DNA of 64,000 nucleotides. Source: Cyanobium sp. CACIAM 14 (GTDB lineage Bacteria; Cyanobacteriota; Cyanobacteriia; PCC-6307; Cyanobiaceae). This document shows positions 47,449-57,370 of this stretch, in pieces. A program made the position numbers and the translations under genes. The notes beneath the pieces are model-generated. The model was not told where the DNA came from, did not search any database, and saw nothing but the letters and a program-made list of their open reading frames with translations. The DNA lies in the NCBI GenBank assembly GCA_000708525.1, contig JMRP01000008.1, forward strand, positions 18,821-82,820, written 5' to 3'. The stretch's first letter is position 1. The number at the start of each line of letters is the position of its first letter.

Positions 47449-48450
47449 ATGGCGAGTGTGGTTCAGGGCGTGAGCCTGCCGGCCCTCCTGCTGCTGGGGG
47501 CCGCACCGGTGGGTGTGCTGACGTTCCTCCTGTGGCAGCACCGTTCCCGCGCCTTCGAGTCGACGGCCAGCGTCGCCGCCGCCTACGACCGCTGGACCGA
47601 TGACCGCCTGCTGGAGCGCCTCTGGGGAGAGCACGTGCATCTGGGGCACTACGGCAATCCCCCCGGACCGCGGGACTTCCGTGCCGCCAAGACCGCTTTC
47701 GTGCACGAACTGGTGCACTGGAGTGGCCTCGACCGGCTCCCCCCCGGGAGCCGGGTGCTCGACGTGGGCTGCGGCATCGGCGGCAGCGCCAGGATCCTGG
47801 CGAAGGACTACGGCTTCGACGTGCTCGGGATCAGCATCAGCCCGGCCCAGATCGAGCGGGCCCGCGAGCTCACCCCGCCCGACCTGCCGCACTGCCGCTT
47901 CGCGGTGATGGATGCCCTGGCCCTGGACCTCCCTGATGGGAACCCGGATGCGGGATTCGATGCGGTCTGGAGCGTGGAGGCTGGCCCCCACATGCCCGAC
48001 AAGCAGCGCTACGCCGATGAGATGCTGAGGGTGCTGAAACCGGGCGGCGTGCTCGCCGTGGCGGACTGGAACCGTCGCGACCCCAGCGACGGCCCCATGA
48101 ATCGCCGGGAACGCTGGGTCATGCGACAGCTGCTGGACCAGTGGACCCACCCGGAATTCGCCAGCATCCGCTCGCTGCAGCGGAACCTGGAGCAGAGCCG
48201 CTGGAACCGGGGCCTCGCCATCGAAACCGCCGACTGGACGGTGCCCACCCTCCCCTCCTGGCTGGACTCCATCCTCGAGGGGATGCGCCGGCCCGGTGCC
48301 GTGCTGGGTCTGGGCCCGCGAGCCCTGCTGCTGGGCCTGAGGGAGACGCCCACGCTGCTGCTGATGCACTGGGCTTTCCGCAGCGGCCTGATGCAGTTCG
48401 GGGTCTTCCGCGGCCCCCTCCCTGAAGGGGCCAGCCGTGCGCCGGCCTGA
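47449..48450 (+). CDS. MPBQ/MSBQ methyltransferase-like enzyme (plastoquinone/tocopherol)
   Basis: This 333-residue membrane-anchored methyltransferase has one N-terminal hydrophobic segment (ALLLLGAAPVGVLTFLL). A class I SAM domain follows: VLDVGCGIGGSARILAKDYG, VWSVEAGPHMPDKQRYADEM and LRVLKPGGVLAVADWN. The sequence closely resembles Synechocystis Sll0418, known to methylate 2-methyl-6-phytylbenzoquinol and the solanesyl analogue on the way to tocopherol and plastoquinone. Which substrate dominates here cannot be told. Confidence 0.85.
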   Translation: MASVVQGVSLPALLLLGAAPVGVLTFLLWQHRSRAFESTASVAAAYDRWTDDRLLERLWGEHVHLGHYGNPPGPRDFRAAKTAFVHELVHWSGLDRLPPGSRVLDVGCGIGGSARILAKDYGFDVLGISISPAQIERARELTPPDLPHCRFAVMDALALDLPDGNPDAGFDAVWSVEAGPHMPDKQRYADEMLRVLKPGGVLAVADWNRRDPSDGPMNRRERWVMRQLLDQWTHPEFASIRSLQRNLEQSRWNRGLAIETADWTVPTLPSWLDSILEGMRRPGAVLGLGPRALLLGLRETPTLLLMHWAFRSGLMQFGVFRGPLPEGASRAPA

Positions 48451-48499
48451 AGGGCGAGGGGTCTAGGGCCAGGGTCGCCGGGGACCTGCCTGCCCCGGC

Positions 48500-49345
48500 T
48501 CAGTGGGCCGCTTCGTCGTCCGCCAGGTTGGTGAGCGGGTAGGCGCCGAACAGGGCCAGATGCTCGCAGAGAGGGGTGAGATCCGCCAGCGCCCGATCCA
48601 GGGGCTCGGACCCTTCGGGAAGTTCGAGATCCACGAAGAAGATGTATTCCCCCATCTCCCGTTTCGACGGGCGAGATTCGATGCGGCTCATGTTCAGCCC
48701 CTGCCGGGCGAAGCAGCCCAGCGACTCCAGCAGCGCCCCGGGCCTGTTGGAGTGGAGCGAGAACGCCAGGCTGGCATGGGCCCCGTGGTGGCTGTGCTCC
48801 CCGCGGCGGAGCAGCAGAAAGCGGGTGCAGTTGCCCGGCACGTCGTTGATCGGATAGGCCAGCACTTCCAGCTCATGCTCGGCCGCCGCTTCACGGGAGG
48901 CGACGGCACCACGGAAGCGGCTGCCGCGCACCAGGCGCGCGGCCTCGGCGGTGGAGCTGGTGGGAAGCTGCAGGGCCTCCGGCAGATGCTCGGCCAGCCA
49001 CTGGCTGCACTGTGCCAGGGCCTGGGGATGGGAGAGCACCTCGCTGATGGCCTCCAAAGGACCACTGCCCACCAGGGCATGGCGGATGGGCAGCACCAGG
49101 GCCCGGGCCACCGCCAGGTCCGGATGTTCCCAGAGGGCATCGAGAGTGCTGGTCACCCCCCCCTCCACGGAGTTCTCGACAGGGACCACCGCCAGCTCGC
49201 AGTCGCCGCCGGCGAGGGCCTGGATCACGGAGCGGATGCCCTGCTGGGGCACGAACTCCACCGCCGCAAGGCTCTCCAGGCGTGCCAGTCGCTGCGCCGC
49301 CCGTTCGCCGTAGGTGCCGACGGGTCCGAGAAAGGCGAGACGCAT
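48500..49345 (-). CDS. pheA: Prephenate dehydratase
   Basis: This 281-residue enzyme makes phenylpyruvate from prephenate in phenylalanine synthesis. The catalytic domain begins [20 protein letters not shown] and has VPVENSVEGGVTSTLDAL and the TRF motif in PGNCTRFLLL. An ACT regulatory domain follows from about residue 200, with ESRPSKREMGEYIFFVDLE, which usually binds phenylalanine as feedback inhibitor. There is no chorismate mutase domain. An ATG 12 codons upstream is an alternative start. Confidence 0.94.
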   Translation of the reverse strand: MRLAFLGPVGTYGERAAQRLARLESLAAVEFVPQQGIRSVIQALAGGDCELAVVPVENSVEGGVTSTLDALWEHPDLAVARALVLPIRHALVGSGPLEAISEVLSHPQALAQCSQWLAEHLPEALQLPTSSTAEAARLVRGSRFRGAVASREAAAEHELEVLAYPINDVPGNCTRFLLLRRGEHSHHGAHASLAFSLHSNRPGALLESLGCFARQGLNMSRIESRPSKREMGEYIFFVDLELPEGSEPLDRALADLTPLCEHLALFGAYPLTNLADDEAAH

Positions 49346-49401
49346 GGGGGTGGGGCGATCGGGGGTGCTCGGTAGGATCATGCCCTGCCGGCCCGCAGGC
49401 C

Positions 49402-49914
49402 ATGTCCCTGGCCTTCAGTGCCAGCCAGCACCTCGACCTCCCGGTGGAACAGGACACCGAACGGCTGCCCGCCTATCTCAACGACGAGCAGCGTGTGGTG
49501 GAGGCTCTGCTCGACCCGAAGCAGCTTGAACCCCTCGGTCCGGGACGCTACCGCTACACCGTGAGCCAGGTGCGGGTGTTCCAGCTGAAGATTCAGCCGG
49601 TGGTCGAACTGCAGGCGACCCACCGCAACGGCCGTCTGGAGCTGGAGGCGCTCGACTGCCAGTTGGAAGGACTGGGCCTGGTGGAAGACTTCCGGCTCGG
49701 CCTGTGCTCCTGGCTGGCCGCGGCTGACGATGGCCTGAGGGGCGAGGCGAGTCTGTCGGTGACGGTGAGCCGCCCGCCCCTGCTGCAGCTGATTCCTCCC
49801 CGGGTGCTGGAAGCCACCGGCCGATCGGTGCTCGGCGGCATCCTGCTGGGCATCAGGAATCGGGTGGGTCAACAGCTTCTCGGCGATTTCAGGCGCTGGT
49901 GCCGAGCGACCTGA
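49402..49914 (+). CDS. DUF1997 family protein
   Basis: This 170-residue protein looks like the DUF1997 family of cyanobacteria and plastids, with the helix-grip type pattern of a lipid-binding or START-like fold. Visible segments are [40 protein letters not shown] and [20 protein letters not shown]. The function is not known. Its end overlaps the 3' end of rnhB on the other strand by 26 bases. Confidence 0.75.
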   Translation: MSLAFSASQHLDLPVEQDTERLPAYLNDEQRVVEALLDPKQLEPLGPGRYRYTVSQVRVFQLKIQPVVELQATHRNGRLELEALDCQLEGLGLVEDFRLGLCSWLAAADDGLRGEASLSVTVSRPPLLQLIPPRVLEATGRSVLGGILLGIRNRVGQQLLGDFRRWCRAT

Positions 49915-50524
49915 GGAAGCTGCGGCGATGCATGGCCGTGGGCCCCAGCCGTCGGATGGCCTCCCGGTGCTGGGCCGTGCCGTAACCGGCGTGTCGCTCC
50001 AGGCCATAGCCGGGATGCCGCAGCGCCAGGCGGCCCATCAGGGCATCCCGTGCCTGCTTGGCCAGGACGCTGGCGGCGGCAATCGCTGCGCAACGACCAT
50101 CGCCCCCCACCACCGTGCGCTGCTCACCGGGCCAGGGCCGCAGGGGCAGCACGCCATCCACCAGCAGAAGGACGGGGGTCAGCGGCAGCCGCTGCAAGGA
50201 GCGCAGCATGGCGGACTCGGTGGCCCACCGGATGCCCCACCGGTCGATCTCCGCGGCGCTGGCCTGGCCCAGGGCCCAGGCCAGGGCGTGCTCACGGACC
50301 AGGGGTTCGAGGATCCCGCGGCGCCTGGCGGACAGTTTCTTGCTGTCGTCGAGGCCGGCCGCCGCCAAGGGAGCGAGAGCGGACGCCGGCAGCACGACAG
50401 CCGCAGCGAACACGGGCCCGAACAGGCTGCCCCGGCCCACCTCATCCACTCCCGCGCACAGGGAGGGATCGAGCCCGCCCCACAACGGATCATCGGGCCG
50501 CCGCAGCGACTCGCCGGCGGTCAA
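49889..50524 (-). CDS. rnhB: Ribonuclease HII
   Basis: This 211-residue enzyme cuts RNA in RNA-DNA hybrids, including single ribonucleotides in DNA. The active-site Asp-Glu pair is in [32 protein letters not shown] and LLVDGVLPL supply further acidic residues, and [16 protein letters not shown] is the conserved C-terminal block. The best start is a TTG one base after the rne stop, since the upstream frame only reads rne out of frame. This start is uncertain. Confidence 0.9.
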   Translation of the reverse strand: MTAGESLRRPDDPLWGGLDPSLCAGVDEVGRGSLFGPVFAAAVVLPASALAPLAAAGLDDSKKLSARRRGILEPLVREHALAWALGQASAAEIDRWGIRWATESAMLRSLQRLPLTPVLLLVDGVLPLRPWPGEQRTVVGGDGRCAAIAAASVLAKQARDALMGRLALRHPGYGLERHAGYGTAQHREAIRRLGPTAMHRRSFLRSLGTSA

Positions 50525-50525
50525 G

Positions 50526-52550
50526 TCAGGCGGTGGCGGAGGAGCGGCGACGGCGACGGCGGGGCTCGCCGGCGTCCTCGGGCTCCACATCGGCTTCCGT
50601 CTGCACGGCCGCGGTGGCGATGGTGGGGACGTCCTGGACAGCAACGGCGGCGGCGGAACGACGGCGGCGGGGCAGGGACACCGTCGCCACAGTGGCTGAC
50701 TCCGGAGCGGCCATGGGCTCGAAGGGCGCCGGGGGGATCTCCAGGATCTCGGACAGGTCCTCCGTTTCCGGAGCCTCCTCGGCTCCGGCAGGTCGGGAGG
50801 TGCCGGGGAGCAGGCCGGAGCCGTTCTCGGCGTCGGAGCCGGCGCCGCGCCCCTCACCGCCCCGGCCACGGCGGCGGCGCCGGGAGCCGCTGGCGGCCAG
50901 TTGCTGGCGGGCTTCCTCGACGACCGCCTCCGGATCGGCATCCGGACGCACCACCCGCACCAGATGATTCTCGACCGCCGGCAGCGGATCGAGAAGCAGG
51001 GCAGGGCTGAGGCCCATCCAGCCATAGACCAGTTCCTGCTCGGCGTCCATCGGCACCGCCAGCACCTCGGGTTCCTGACGCCGCAGGGGGGTCTCGCCGG
51101 CCGGGGACTCCGGCAGGGCGCCGCCGGCGGCACCGGCGCCGTTGGCACCACCCTCGGACACGCCGGATGCCGGCAGACCATCGGCCGCTTCAGGGCCGCG
51201 GCCCCCGCGAGCTCCGCGGCGGCGGCGGCCGCCGCCGGCTTCAGCGGCGGCGGGGGCCACCACCTCCGCCCTGGCCGAGGCGGCGGAGCGCACCAGTCCG
51301 GCCACCGTGGCCAGCGGCTGGAGGGTGTCCTTGCCGGGGAGCACCGCCACATGGCCAAGCCCGCCGCAGCTGGGACAGGCCCGGCCGAACAGTTCGTAGA
51401 TGTTCTGACCCTGGCGCTTGCGGGTCAGCTCCACCAGGCCGAGTTCGGTGAGCTGGGCGATCTGCGGGCGGGCGCTGTCATCGCGGCAGGCCTGGGTGAA
51501 GTGCTCCAGCAACTGCAGCTGGTCGCGGCGGGACTCCATGTCGATGAAGTCGATGATGACCACGCCGCCGATGTTGCGCAGCTTCAGCTGACGGGCGATC
51601 TCGACCGCCGCCTCGCAGTTGGTCCACAGCACCGTTTCGCGGGCGTTGGCCGAGCGTGTGAAGGATCCGGAGTTGACGTCGATGACCGTGAGAGCCTCCG
51701 TGGGCTCGATGATCACGTAGCCGCCGGAGGGAAGATCGACCCGGGGCTTGAGGGCATCCCGGATGGCCGCGTTGACCCGGTAGTGCTCAAGGATCTCCGT
51801 GGGTTCCCCGTGATGCTCCACCAGCAGGTTGGCCTGGTCGGCACCGAGGAAGTCGTTGACCCGGGCCACCGCCTCGACGCTGTCGACCACCACCCGAAGC
51901 ACTTCAGGGTTGTAGAGGTCGCGCAGCACCCGGTGGATGAAGTCCTCGTCGCGGTTCAGCAGCACCGGCGGGGAGGCCGTCTCGGCCGCCTGCTGGATCG
52001 ACTCCCATTGCCGCAGCAGCGCCTCGAGGTCGTCGATCAGCATGTCTTCGCTGACGTCCTCGGCCTCGGTGCGGATCAGAAGACCGGCGCCGGGGGGCTT
52101 GATGAGCACTCCCAAGGCCCGCAGCCGGTTGCGCTCGTTCTCGCCGTTGATCCGCCGGGAGATGCTGACGCCCTGGCCGTGGGGCTGGAGGACCAGAAAA
52201 CGGCCGGGCAGGGAAAGGTTGCCGGTGAGACGCGGTCCCTTGGTGCCGGTGGGCTCCTTCATGACCTGCACGAGCACCTTCTGCCGAGGCTCCAGCAGTT
52301 CGGTGATACCCGCGCCACCCTTCTTCAGGCGGAGCGGACCCAGATCGGTGATGTGGATGAAGCCGTTCTTCTCGCTTTCGCCGATGTTCACGAAGGCGGC
52401 ATCGATCCCGGGCAAGACGTTCTCGACGGTTCCGAGATAGACGTCGCCGATCTGATAACGACCCTGGGCGACGATCAGTTCATCGACGCGTTCGTCGTTG
52501 AGCACTGCGGCGATCCGCAATTGCTCAGCGATAACGATCTGCTGGGGCAT
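50526..52550 (-). CDS. rne: Ribonuclease E/G
   Basis: This 674-residue endonuclease starts mRNA decay and processes rRNA. An S1 domain (residues about 35-120) includes [20 protein letters not shown]. The catalytic acidic residues are in [12 protein letters not shown] and VVIIDFIDM, and the zinc link is CPSCGG. After residue ~420 the tail is low complexity. It ends with [11 protein letters not shown], which contains the nonapeptide known in cyanobacterial RNase E to bind polynucleotide phosphorylase. A leader of up to 380 bases precedes it. Confidence 0.96.
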   Translation of the reverse strand: MPQQIVIAEQLRIAAVLNDERVDELIVAQGRYQIGDVYLGTVENVLPGIDAAFVNIGESEKNGFIHITDLGPLRLKKGGAGITELLEPRQKVLVQVMKEPTGTKGPRLTGNLSLPGRFLVLQPHGQGVSISRRINGENERNRLRALGVLIKPPGAGLLIRTEAEDVSEDMLIDDLEALLRQWESIQQAAETASPPVLLNRDEDFIHRVLRDLYNPEVLRVVVDSVEAVARVNDFLGADQANLLVEHHGEPTEILEHYRVNAAIRDALKPRVDLPSGGYVIIEPTEALTVIDVNSGSFTRSANARETVLWTNCEAAVEIARQLKLRNIGGVVIIDFIDMESRRDQLQLLEHFTQACRDDSARPQIAQLTELGLVELTRKRQGQNIYELFGRACPSCGGLGHVAVLPGKDTLQPLATVAGLVRSAASARAEVVAPAAAEAGGGRRRRGARGGRGPEAADGLPASGVSEGGANGAGAAGGALPESPAGETPLRRQEPEVLAVPMDAEQELVYGWMGLSPALLLDPLPAVENHLVRVVRPDADPEAVVEEARQQLAASGSRRRRRGRGGEGRGAGSDAENGSGLLPGTSRPAGAEEAPETEDLSEILEIPPAPFEPMAAPESATVATVSLPRRRRSAAAVAVQDVPTIATAAVQTEADVEPEDAGEPRRRRRRSSATA

Positions 52551-52931
52551 GGAAGAGATGGAGGGCTCAGGGGAGCCCTGCCCGGAGGGCAGGTAGGGAG
52601 GGAGTGGAGATGGATGACCGCCGACGGGAGTCGTGCAACAAGTAGCCGATGGGACACCCGGACCTGAAGACCAGGAGTACGGCCCATTGCCAGAAGCGGT
52701 CCACCGAAGCCGGCGGCCGGAAAGGAAGCAAAGACGTCATCGGGCCGGCAGCGTGGCGGAAAGGATCACCTCCCTTCCCGATGCGAAGCAACGAAGACCG
52801 AACCAAGCAGGCTTGACCGTGATAGCGCTTTCGCGGAGGAGCTTCTAGAAAGCATCCCTGATGCAGAAGCGTCTGGTCGGTGGGGGAGGAAGGGAAGGTT
52901 CCCTGCTTTCCATCCACCGTCTATGGGGAAA
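52551..52931 (-). promoter_or_regulatory. Long rne leader region
   Basis: These 381 bases upstream of rne contain no recognisable gene. Near the distal end the sequence becomes more AT-rich (around 52915-52935). Long rne leaders that feed back on RNase E level are known in several bacteria, and cyanobacterial rne genes also tend to have them. A specific sensor hairpin was not identified. Confidence 0.4.
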
Positions 52932-55643
52932 TTAGCATGGCCCGAGACGCAGGCAGCGTCGCTGCAGCGGACCGAGGGCCAGTGGCTGGCCGAGCCGTTC
53001 GGCCAGCCACTGCTGCACATGGGCTGGCCGCAGACTGCGGCCCTGGCGATCCACGTCGGCTTCCAGATCCAGCACCTGAGCGGCCCTGCTTCCCGCTGCG
53101 GGGCTGCCGTCAGCGGCCGGCACCGGGCGGAGGTCTCTGAGGTAGGGACGGCAGTCCCGCTCGCGGGGACGACCCTTCTTGTCCTTGTCATGCCAGAGGA
53201 GCTCGCCTGAGGCCAGCAGCGCGGCGACCGCGACTCGCCAGCGCTCGGGCGGCAACGGCTCCGCCTCACCGACCGGAATCAGGGTGATGCGCCACTGGGC
53301 GGTGCGGATCTGCTGGGCCAGGCTCGGGCTCCCCAGGGGCACGGCGGTGACCGAGAGCAAGGTCAGTTCGGCTGGAAGCTCCGCCTGGAGACGTTGCCGG
53401 GCCATCGCCGGGTCGATGGGGGCGGCGAACTCCAGGTCGAACCATTCGCCCAGACCCTCCACCCCCAGGGGCAGCGGGAGCGCCACCTGCAGCCGCGGCA
53501 GGGGATGGAAGCCGCCGGTGAAGCTCACCGGCAGAGCGCTGCGCCGCAGGGCCCGCTCCAGCAGACGGAGGGTGTCCAGGTGGCTGATCAGCGCCAGCGA
53601 ACCGGTCTTGGCGAAACCGAAGCGCAGGCGGCACACCCGCTCGCTGGCCGGAGACCGCGGCGGCAGCGGCGGCGGCGGCGGCGGCGGCGGGATCACCACG
53701 TTGTGGCCCAGCGCGGGGCCGCACACCCCGCAGCTGCTGCAACCGTCGAACGAGCAGTCCGGCACCACCGCCGCCGCCAGGGCCCGGCGCAGGTCCTCCG
53801 CCAGCCAGGCCTTGTCGACGCCGGAGTCGATATGGTCCCAGGGGAGCGGCTGGCGGCAGAAGGCCTCCAGGTCGTCCGTGGCGAAGGCCTCGGCGGCGCT
53901 CCAGCTCCCCATCTCCAGGGCCCTGTAGGAGCCGGCGAGCCCGGCGGCCTCGATGGCCCCGGTCCAGGCGGCATGGGTGCGCTCGGTCGATTCGAACCAG
54001 GCATCCAGACCCGCGCCGGCCCGCCAGGCGGCCTCGATCACCGGCGCCAGGCGCCGGTCGCCCCGGCCCACGAAGTCCTCCACCGCCGAGAGCCGCACGT
54101 CGGTGAAGTTGGTCTTGATGCCCCGCAGGGGGCGCAGGGCCTGGCGCAGCAGCTGCTGCCGGCGCCGGAATTCCTGCGTGGACACGCTGTGCCACTGGAA
54201 CGGGGTGTGCGGCTTGGGAGTGAAGTTGCTGATCGTGAGGTTGAGCTGCAGCCGGCCCAGATCCCGGCACTGCTGCTGAAGCGAGCGGCAGGTGTCGGCG
54301 ATGCCGAGCACGTCGGCATCCGTCTCGCCCGGCAGGCCGATCATGAAATAGAGCTTCACGCGGCTGTAGCCGTTCTCCATGGCGGTGCGGATGCCGCGCA
54401 GCAGGTCCGCGTCGGTAAGCCCCTTGTTGACGATGTCCCGCAGGCGCTGGGTGCCGGCCTCCGGCGCGAAGGTGAGCCCCGCCCGGCGGGTGCCGCCCAG
54501 AATGTGGGCGATGGAGGCGTCGAAGCGATCGACCCGCTGGCTGGGCAGGGTGAGGCTGACGTTGTGCTCCGCCAGCCGGTTGCGCAGCTCCACCCCCACC
54601 GCCGGCAGGGACAGATAGTCGCTGCAGCTCAGGGACAGCAGCGAGAAGTCGCTGTACCCGGTGCGCCGCATCCCCTCCTCCACCGCCTCGATCACGGCTT
54701 CGGGCTCCACGTCCCGGGCCGGGCGGGTGAGCATCCCCGGCTGGCAGAAGCGACAGCCCCGGGTGCAGCCGCGCCTGATCTCCACCGTGAGCCGGTCGTG
54801 GACCGTTTCTATGTGGGGCACCAGACCCATGGCGTAGTGGGGCATGGGCGTGGCCGTGCGGCGCAGGATCCGCGCCGGCAGGCCGCCCTCCAGGGGCACC
54901 AGGCTCACCCCATCGGGCCCGGGGGCATAGAGGGAGGGCACGTAGACCCCCGGCACATGAGCCAGATCCCGCAGCAGGGCGGAGCGGCTCAGGCCGGCCG
55001 CCCGTCCCTCGGCCACCACCAGGCCGATCTCCGGCAGCAGTTCCTCGCCATCGCCCAGGGCCAGGAAATCGAAAAAGGGCGCGAAGGGCTCGGGGTTGCC
55101 CGTGGCGGTGGGACCGCCGGCGAAGATCAGCGGCGGCGCCGCCGGGTCGTCCAACGGCAGGTCGCCCCGGTCGGCCGCACGGATCGGCAGGCCGGCCAGA
55201 TCCAGCATCTCGAGGATGTTGGTCCCCCCCAGTTCGTAGCTGAGGCTGAAGCCGAGGAGGTCGAAGGCCGCCAGGGGCCGGTGGCTCTCCACAGCGAACA
55301 GGGGCGTCCCGCGCTCCCGCAGCCGGGCGGCGAGATCGGCCGCCGGCAGGTAGGCCCGGTCGCACAGCTGGCCCGGCACCGCGTTGAGGATCGAATAGAG
55401 CAGAACATGGCCCAGATTGCTGGCGCCGACCTCGTACACCTCCGGATAGGTGAGAACCCAGCGCACCCGGGCGGCCGACCAGTCGCGGAGCTCCACCCCC
55501 CGCTCGTTGCCCAGGTAGCGAGCCGGGCGGGCGATGCCGCCGTCCACCAACGCCGCGAAGGCGACGGGAGCCTCCGGCGGGAGGGGACCGCCGGCGGTGC
55601 CGGGGGGGCCTGCGCTGCTGAGAGGCGAGGGCGCGAGGGGCAC
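52932..55643 (-). CDS. Large B12-binding-type radical SAM protein with DUF2344 domain
   Basis: This 903-residue protein matches a conserved fusion. An N-terminal cobalamin-binding-like domain (SNLGHVLLYSILNAVPG, LLGFSLSYELGGTNILEMLD, LIFAGGPTATGNPEPF) is followed by a radical SAM core whose cluster motif is RRGCTRGCRFCQPGML near residue 280. A Cys-rich segment CSFDGCSSCGVCG and a Pro-rich linker then lead to a C-terminal DUF2344 domain (FAKTGSLALISHLDTLRLLE). Both parts correspond to uncharacterised families (TIGR03960 and TIGR03936 types). The likely start is GTG at 55643; a much longer frame runs antisense through dapL and is not real. It is divergent from dapL. A role in RNA modification has been suggested for relatives, but none is shown. 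Confidence 0.85.
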   Translation of the reverse strand: MPLAPSPLSSAGPPGTAGGPLPPEAPVAFAALVDGGIARPARYLGNERGVELRDWSAARVRWVLTYPEVYEVGASNLGHVLLYSILNAVPGQLCDRAYLPAADLAARLRERGTPLFAVESHRPLAAFDLLGFSLSYELGGTNILEMLDLAGLPIRAADRGDLPLDDPAAPPLIFAGGPTATGNPEPFAPFFDFLALGDGEELLPEIGLVVAEGRAAGLSRSALLRDLAHVPGVYVPSLYAPGPDGVSLVPLEGGLPARILRRTATPMPHYAMGLVPHIETVHDRLTVEIRRGCTRGCRFCQPGMLTRPARDVEPEAVIEAVEEGMRRTGYSDFSLLSLSCSDYLSLPAVGVELRNRLAEHNVSLTLPSQRVDRFDASIAHILGGTRRAGLTFAPEAGTQRLRDIVNKGLTDADLLRGIRTAMENGYSRVKLYFMIGLPGETDADVLGIADTCRSLQQQCRDLGRLQLNLTISNFTPKPHTPFQWHSVSTQEFRRRQQLLRQALRPLRGIKTNFTDVRLSAVEDFVGRGDRRLAPVIEAAWRAGAGLDAWFESTERTHAAWTGAIEAAGLAGSYRALEMGSWSAAEAFATDDLEAFCRQPLPWDHIDSGVDKAWLAEDLRRALAAAVVPDCSFDGCSSCGVCGPALGHNVVIPPPPPPPPLPPRSPASERVCRLRFGFAKTGSLALISHLDTLRLLERALRRSALPVSFTGGFHPLPRLQVALPLPLGVEGLGEWFDLEFAAPIDPAMARQRLQAELPAELTLLSVTAVPLGSPSLAQQIRTAQWRITLIPVGEAEPLPPERWRVAVAALLASGELLWHDKDKKGRPRERDCRPYLRDLRPVPAADGSPAAGSRAAQVLDLEADVDRQGRSLRPAHVQQWLAERLGQPLALGPLQRRCLRLGPC

Positions 55644-55742
55644 GGTGGCGGCTCGGGAGGCTTGTGCTGATCGTATGCAGGCCGGACCGCGCCATAGGAA
55701 GATGCCGCCGGCTCCCGCAGCCGCGCCTTCCGCTTCCCACCC

Positions 55743-56969
55743 ATGGTTCAGGTCAACGACAGCTACCTCAAGCTCAAGGCGGGCTACCTGTTTCCCGAGA
55801 TCGCCCGGCGGGTGAAGGCCTTCAGCGAGGCCCACCCGGAGGCCCGGATCATCCGCCTGGGCATCGGCGACGTGACCGAGCCCCTGCCGGCGGCCTGCCG
55901 CGCGGCGATGACCAAGGCGATCGAAGCCATGGGCACCCGGGAGGGCTTCCACGGCTACGGCCCCGAGCAGGGGTACCCCTGGCTGCGCGAGGCCATCGCC
56001 CGCCATGACTTTCAGTCGCGCGGCTGCGAGGTGAGCGCGGAGGAGATCTTCATCTCCGATGGCTCCAAGTGCGACAGCAGCAACATCCTCGACATTCTCG
56101 GAGCCGGCAATCGTGTCGCCGTCACAGATCCGGTGTACCCGGTGTACGTCGACAGCAACGTGATGGCGGGCCGCACCGGCGATGCTGACGAAGGGGGTCG
56201 CTACGGGGGCCTCACCTACCTGCCGCTGACCGCAGGCAACGGCTTCGTCGCCCCTCTGCCGGAGCGGCCGGTGGATCTCATTTACCTCTGCTTCCCCAAC
56301 AACCCCACCGGTGCGGTGGCCACGCGGGAGCAATTGAAGCAGTGGGTGGACTACGCCCTTGCCCACGACGCCCTGATCCTGTTCGATGCCGCCTACGAGG
56401 CCTTCATCTCCGATCCGGAACTGCCCCATTCCATCTACGAGATCGAGGGGGCCCGCCGCTGCGCGATCGAGTTCCGCTCCTTCTCCAAGAACGCCGGCTT
56501 CACCGGCACCCGCTGCGCCTTCACCGTGGTACCCCGGGGGCTCAGCGGCACCACGGCCAGCGGCGAGCGCGTTGAGCTGTGGGGTCTGTGGAACCGGCGC
56601 CAGAGCACCAAGTTCAACGGGGTGAGCTACATCGTGCAGCGGGGGGCCGAGGCCGTGTACTCCCCCGAGGGACAGGAGCAGGTGAGGGCCCTGATCGGCT
56701 TCTACATGGAGAACGCCTCCATCATCCGCCGCGAACTGCAGGCCGCGGGGCTTCAGGTCCACGGCGGTGAGCAGGCTCCCTACGTGTGGATCGGAACGCC
56801 CGAGGGAATGGATTCCTGGGGCTTCTTCGACCATCTGCTTGGCAACGCCCATGTGGTGGGAACACCCGGAAGCGGCTTCGGCGCCGCCGGCGAGGGTTAT
56901 TTCCGCCTTTCCGCCTTCAACTCCCGCGCGAATGTGGAGGAGGCGATGCAACGCATCCGGGCTCTTTAG
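55743..56969 (+). CDS. dapL: LL-diaminopimelate aminotransferase
   Basis: This 408-residue PLP enzyme converts tetrahydrodipicolinate directly to LL-diaminopimelate, the plant/cyanobacterial/chlamydial route to lysine and peptidoglycan. It begins [50 protein letters not shown] and [20 protein letters not shown] are typical. The PLP lysine is in [19 protein letters not shown]. clpS follows 29 bases downstream. Confidence 0.96.
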   Translation: MVQVNDSYLKLKAGYLFPEIARRVKAFSEAHPEARIIRLGIGDVTEPLPAACRAAMTKAIEAMGTREGFHGYGPEQGYPWLREAIARHDFQSRGCEVSAEEIFISDGSKCDSSNILDILGAGNRVAVTDPVYPVYVDSNVMAGRTGDADEGGRYGGLTYLPLTAGNGFVAPLPERPVDLIYLCFPNNPTGAVATREQLKQWVDYALAHDALILFDAAYEAFISDPELPHSIYEIEGARRCAIEFRSFSKNAGFTGTRCAFTVVPRGLSGTTASGERVELWGLWNRRQSTKFNGVSYIVQRGAEAVYSPEGQEQVRALIGFYMENASIIRRELQAAGLQVHGGEQAPYVWIGTPEGMDSWGFFDHLLGNAHVVGTPGSGFGAAGEGYFRLSAFNSRANVEEAMQRIRAL

Positions 56970-56998
56970 AGTTGAGCGCTGTCAGGACCGGAGCGGCC

Positions 56999-57370
56999 AT
57001 GCCCATGACCATCCCGCCCTTCATCTCCCCCATCGCCATCGGAACCCGCTCCCCGGCGGCCAGCGAAACACCCAGCCGTTCGCCGGGTGGGGCCGCCGTG
57101 ATCGAGAAGGCCCCGGAGCGGGTACGCAAGACCTCTCCCCGCTACCGGGTGCTGCTGCACAACGACCCGGTGAACAGCATGGACTATGTGGTCACCACCC
57201 TGCGCCAGGTGGTGCCTTCGCTGAGCGAGCAGGATGCCGTGGCGGTGATGCTGGAGGCCCACAACACCGGCGTCGGGCTGGTGATCGTCTGCGATCTGGA
57301 GCCGGCGGAGTTCTACTGCGAGTCGCTCAAGGCCAAGGGCCTCACCAGCACGATCGAACCGGAGACCTGA
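56999..57370 (+). CDS. clpS: ATP-dependent Clp protease adaptor ClpS
   Basis: This 123-residue protein is ClpS, which delivers N-degron substrates to the Clp chaperone. The core starts near residue 45 with YRVLLHNDPVNSMDYVVTTL and continues LEAHNTGVGLVIVCDLEPAE. The first 40 residues are a Ser/Pro-rich extension. Its stop codon directly abuts the next start codon (TGA-ATG), so it is coupled to the CPBP protease gene. Confidence 0.93.
   Translation: MPMTIPPFISPIAIGTRSPAASETPSRSPGGAAVIEKAPERVRKTSPRYRVLLHNDPVNSMDYVVTTLRQVVPSLSEQDAVAVMLEAHNTGVGLVIVCDLEPAEFYCESLKAKGLTSTIEPET

Noticed and set aside
55644..56951. A long N-terminal extension of the large radical SAM protein running antisense through dapL
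   Set aside because: dapL is a clear, conserved enzyme on the plus strand; the extension has no family similarity and the protein is complete from the GTG at 55643.
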